Of a stretch of DNA of 64,000 nt, positions 60,434 to 64,000 are shown one piece after another (positions within the stretch are counted from its first letter, which is position 1; each line of letters starts with the position of its first letter). The DNA comes from Saccharina japonica (lineage: Eukaryota; Sar; Phaeophyceae; Laminariales; Laminariaceae). The notes under the pieces were generated by a model that made no database searches, had not been told where the DNA came from, and saw only the letters and a list, made by a program, of their open reading frames with translations. A program made the position numbers and the translations under genes. The DNA is taken from NCBI GenBank assembly GCA_008828725.1, contig MEHQ01000812.1:62001-126000 (forward strand), read 5' to 3'.

Positions 60434-61558
60434 TCAGTCCAACTGACGAGCCCTGCCACAATGGCGGTGGCCACGGCGACGGCGGGAGCATGCCCTGAAG
60501 CTGTTGCTGCTGCTGCGGTAACGACATCGCTGCTGGGGTAACGACATCGCCGGCGCCTGCTGCTGCTGCACTGACGACGGCAGTGGCGGTGACGCTTGCT
60601 TCTGTTCCACGCGTTCTTCCACTAAAACCAGCCCCGTCTCCTCCTCAAATTCTCGATGGATTTCCACACCACAACCATCATAATCCATTGCCTTTTCCTG
60701 TTATTCCTCCACAACCACCATAACGTCCTTCCCACCAGCCGGCGCTAGTGACTCCTGTCGCAACTCGTGTTGCTCCGGCGAATTCTCCGGTGACAGCGGC
60801 GACGTCTCCGGTGACACTCGGTCCAACCATCGACAACCCGGTTCCTCGGTCCACAGCGGCGGTAGCGATGGCTCCTTCCCCACCTCTTCCGTAGCGTGAG
60901 GTGATGGCAAAGACAGCGATGGTTGCGGTAATGCCATTTTCTGCGGCCTCTCCGCCTGCTTCGCCCTGCGCCCTTCCTCCAGTAACACTAACTCGTTATC
61001 CTCCTCCCTATCGTGTGGCGGTTGCGGCGGCGGCGGCGACGGCGGCGGCGTTGACGTCTTCGGCGTCAACTCTTTATGCTTAGCCTCCACCATCAGCTCC
61101 TGTTCGCTCTTTTGCTCCACCCAGTAGAGCCCTACTGTTACCATACAATCTGCAAGCTTCTTTTTTGCTGTGCCTGTATCCCTTGATGTTCTTGAAGAGT
61201 CAGCTGTCTCGCGACCTCAACAAGCAAGCCGGTCATTAGGCGTCGGAATAGCGTCGCTCAATGTGGCGTCCAATCTCTCATCGACTGCTCTACGATTCCG
61301 CGCTTGTTCTAGGGCGCTCTTGGCTTCACGCTGGGCCCCCATCGCCGCTGCGTTTGCGGCGGCCATCTTCCTGGCCTCTTCGACATAGGCCATTCGTTCG
61401 GCAAGGGGGAGCTTGAGTATGGACCCCACCATATTTGGGAGATAACGTCGAACCCAACACAAGCTGGCTTTCTCGGTCTCCTCCGCACGTAATCCCAATG
61501 CATCACACGAGTTCCATCTTGTCACCGTGACCTCGGCACGAGCTGCAAAGATCTCCAA
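60434..61558 (-). other. Minus-strand Ala/Glu-rich and Pro-rich coding relic, family unknown
   Basis: Minus-strand open stretches at 61558-61217, 61144-60701 and 60688-60434 look coding: low codon randomness, an Ala/Glu helix (EARKMAAANAAAMGAQREAK), then a KKLADCMVTVGLYWVEQKSE-like helix, then Pro/Glu/Gln-rich low-complexity sequence (TPPPSPPPPQPP, VQQQQAPAM). GC and codon use differ from the AT-rich island beside it. Paired repeats at 56.3 and 61.6 kb bracket it, so it may belong to a larger mobile element and is not called as an intact gene. Confidence 0.35.
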
Positions 61559-61631
61559 CCGCTAGCGTAAGTCGCAATGTCGTGCACAAAGATCGGCTCG
61601 CCTCGCGGAGAGGGTGATGGTGCCTCGGGGT

Positions 61632-61931
61632 TGTACGAAGAAGATGAAAATAAGAAAATGTGGTTTAGAAATATATAGTATCCAGTAGAAAGAAGATACA
61701 CACGAGGAGAAGGAGAAGTGAATCCCATTGGCATTCATTCAGAACTAAACATACCGTCGCAGGCATGTTATCACCGAGGTAATATACGGAGAACAGAACA
61801 CGTCAACATCTTCATACAATAGAATGCTCCCATTTCCAATACGAACTTATCCTATAATACTCGTACACGTGAATCATACATCCGTAGTACCAGGTATACA
61901 TGAACATACGGCTTATCAGGTAGACTGCAAT
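61632..61931. repeat. Dispersed repeat (right copy)
   Basis: Uninterrupted counterpart of 56345-57206. Confidence 0.55.
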
Positions 61932-62630
61932 TATTCCATCTCTCACAACAAACATAATCGTCACAGCAAGGAGGCATCTATCTACATATATATATCGGGT
62001 GTCGAAGAACTGGGCGCAAAAGTCAGACAATCAGCCGCCTCGAGATACCTTTGAATGCTCATAATGTCCGAGGTAGACCGTAGATGTGTGCCGGCGTGCA
62101 GTATACCTGGTATACATTATGGGCCTGCCATAAAGAAACACCTAACCCGAGCAAGCCTTAGAACCTAAACACTAACAGCATACAGTACTCAACACCTAGT
62201 AAGAAACAGGAAATCTGATCCAGGCTGGATTTCTTATTCGAGAGAGGGTGCTTTCTACACTAACTTCAAGATAATGACTCCCGGGTTTCTTATTTTCCTC
62301 TAAATCGCAGCCTGGCTTTCTTAATAACCTGTTTCTAATTAGGTGTCCTGTACTACAGGCTAATATGTACCAGTAGGGTTTAGTGAGCACTCGCCGCTGA
62401 GCACAATTTCTTATTCCAAATTTCTCAACGTTTTCCCCAACGCGAGCCTTACTGATTTTTTTAGCAGGTTGTTTCTTATTGGTGAGCCCTATTGCCATAG
62501 CAGTTTGCTTCTTGTTCGGCGGCAAAGTAAAGGTTTGTCTTTGGTTGATGCGTGTGCTTGTCAGTTGGTTTGTGTGGGGTGGGAGCGTGAGGGTGACACA
62601 AGCAAGATCTTGTCAAATTACTACTGTAAT
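61932..62630. other. No gene recognised
   Basis: Intergenic DNA; TTTCTTATT phrases recur at 62226-62480. 62607-62630 begins homology to the gene 2 upstream region. Confidence 0.4.
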
Positions 62631-63079
62631 CAAGGGCGCACGAAAAAAGAAGTTATCGACACCACCCCCCTTCGCCCACGATCACCCTTGCTCATTGAAT
62701 ATATGCGTAGGGCAAAAACACCGGCGCACGTTGTGATCAGAAAACACAAATAACGTCAGTTTCTTTACCAATTACCCCAATGGTCAAATGAACATAATAT
62801 GGCACAGCAAGACAATGAGCTTACGCCCCCCCCCCCCCCACCCCACGAGGGTCTATGGTCATATGACTACGACCGTGCACAACATGAGTACACCTCCCCC
62901 CCCCCCAGCGAAAAAAAATAGGGGGGGTCTCTAAAACCAAGTTGAAAAAAAGGAACAAAAAACGAAAAAAAAATGGTTTTTGCTCATTTCGTCCTGTGAT
63001 CACAGCGATCCGGTTTGTTTTTCATTCTGACCTTCCTACGTGTGTGGTGTCGTTTTTTTTTTTTTTTTGTGCGCCCTTG
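62631..63079. mobile_element. hAT-like MITE upstream of gene 3
   Basis: Ends CAAGGGCGCACGAAAAAA and TTTTTTGTGCGCCCTTG are inverted copies, flanked by CTGTAAT (62624-62630, 63080-63086). The homologous place upstream of gene 2 (near 20697) is uninterrupted. The inner right part matches 55923-56212 in reverse. Poly-C runs near 62826 and 62897. Confidence 0.75.
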
Positions 63080-63086
63080 CTGTAAT

Positions 63087-63581
63087 ATAAAATATTCCCA
63101 AATACCCCCCCCGTACGTACAGCATTCAAAACAATGTGGGCGTGTAATGTTTTCTGTCGTCATAGCCCTTTAAGATCCACACACTACGACGTACCTCATT
63201 GATTACGAGCTACAACAGCAGTACCGGCATCGTTAGTCGTTAGCTCCACGAACAACGAACCATCACCGCATAATATGTCATATACCAGGTATACGTCAAG
63301 GCAAAGAGAGTATCGGATGTATTGACAAACAATAAAAACAACAACCGCAAAAAAAGCCGGCAACCGTTTTTACTTTTACACTAAAGATATAAAATTATAA
63401 TGATGGACTGCCCTGTCGTCGATTCCCTTTCCCCAGGCCCTCACAAACAACAACCAACCCACCCCGCACATCACAACACCAACACAACATCACAACAGCA
63501 ACTTGCCTTCCGCTGCTTGTTGTTAACAGTTGTGGCGACCACCATCAGCATCAACATCTTGCTGCCAGCTTCAACGTAACG
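63087..63581 (+). promoter_or_regulatory. Conserved upstream region of gene 3
   Basis: Counterpart of 20690-21314 without the repeat insertion, so it is closer to the ancestral arrangement at that point. It runs from GTACAGCATTCAAAAC to the start codon and ends in a CAACA-rich leader. Confidence 0.5.
63386..63400 (+). promoter_or_regulatory. Candidate TATA-like element of gene 3
   Basis: GATATAAAATTATAA about 190 bases before the ATG, in the block conserved with gene 2 (ACTGCCCTGCCG / ACTGCCCTGTCG follows in both). Assigned by position and conservation only. Confidence 0.35.
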
Positions 63582-64000
63582 ATGGTCAAGCTTTGGGCTA
63601 CGGGATGCTTGCTGGCGTTGGGAGCACTGTCCACAGTCAGGTAGGTCTGGCCACTGCTGCTGTATTGATGATGTATCAAGCCATGCCATGACGATGGCAG
63701 ATGATACTATACGCTCGTCGTGTTTATGTGTTTGTACAAGATACGTCGTGCGGCAGTTCCAGATTGTTTTTCTCCTACTGCTACGTACTGCCAGGTGCTC
63801 TTTTTGTGTGCTCTTACCGTATAACACGGAAGAAAGCACACCCCGGTGATAACATTTTGACTTTTAAAAATATGATCACCCGGTGTGCTGTTGTGGAGGG
63901 GTGTGCTATCTAACGCATCCTCGGTGATAAACACCATGCACGAGAGCCGTGCAACTAGGGGGTGTGGTAACGAGGGGGTGTGACAATGAGGGGGTGTGCT
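63582..64000 (+). CDS. POMP-like secreted protein, gene 3 (exon 1 only, continues beyond the window)
   Basis: Exon 1 is 63582-63640, encoding MVKLWATGCLLALGALSTV plus AG of a split codon, followed by donor GTAGGT. It differs from gene 2 exon 1 at only a few positions, including the shared AACGATGG start context and the shared donor flank (GTAGGTCTGGCCACTG). The rest of the interval is intron. The upstream 490 bases are also homologous to gene 2. This is therefore the 5' end of a third tandem copy, about 29 kb after the stop codon of gene 2. Confidence 0.8.
63835..63889. repeat. Short perfect-like hairpin in gene 3 intron 1
   Basis: AGCACACCCCGGTGAT and ATCACCCGGTGTGCT are near reverse complements around an AT-rich loop. 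GGGGTGTG units recur up to the window end (63898, 63958, 63974 and 63990). Confidence 0.6.

Noticed and set aside
1-64000. tRNA or rRNA genes
   Set aside because: No cloverleaf, A/B box pair or rRNA core motif was recognised by eye; a covariance-model scan would be needed to exclude them.

Overview
The window is intron-rich, repeat-rich nuclear DNA of a eukaryote. Short exons of 60-190 bases with GT-AG borders, long introns, secreted proteins with FxxN...GGA (POMP / chlamydial Pmp-type) repeats, many short inverted-repeat elements, a LINE tail and Ty3/gypsy-type elements suggest a stramenopile alga, most likely a brown alga. The lineage is an inference from style; no rRNA, tRNA or organelle marker was seen.

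The backbone is a tandem array of one gene family, all on the + strand. Gene 1 is entered part-way through (eight 3' exons, 1673-6767) and has a premature stop codon. Gene 2 is complete (13 exons, 21315-34286): the predicted exons sum to 404 codons with an open frame, a signal-peptide exon and about eight beta-helix-type modules. Gene 3 begins at the right edge (exon 1 at 63582-63640, plus a conserved upstream region). Genes 1 and 2 lie in a long direct duplication (about 760-11210 against 28250-42694) that covers the 3' half of the gene and about 4.5 kb downstream.

The two duplicons act as empty-site controls for each other. A 266-bp MITE at 7545-7810 is only in copy A. A 4.3-kb non-coding LTR element at 36445-40747 is only in copy B. 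A MITE at 4132-4407 / 31612-31903 is in both and so predates the duplication.

Between the genes are repeats. 11.2-20.7 kb holds a foldback element, MITEs, a field of TACTCGGAGTA-like palindromes and an antisense LINE 3' fragment. The first intron of gene 2 (21.4-25.5 kb) holds tandem 330-bp units and a GGGATCC/CGGGATA minisatellite. 43-45 kb and 54.75-55.8 kb belong to an older repeat family into which a 9.7-kb Ty3/gypsy element (45007-54750) inserted. 55.9-63.1 kb holds two hAT-like MITEs, a solo LTR, an AT-rich island and an unidentified minus-strand Ala/Pro-rich ORF cluster.

The most notable item is the Ty3/gypsy element. Besides protease, reverse transcriptase and integrase parts it carries a region resembling a DNA cytosine-C5 methyltransferase between the reverse transcriptase and integrase parts, and a Tudor-like chromatin-reader module after integrase. 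It is broken and is treated here as a fossil.
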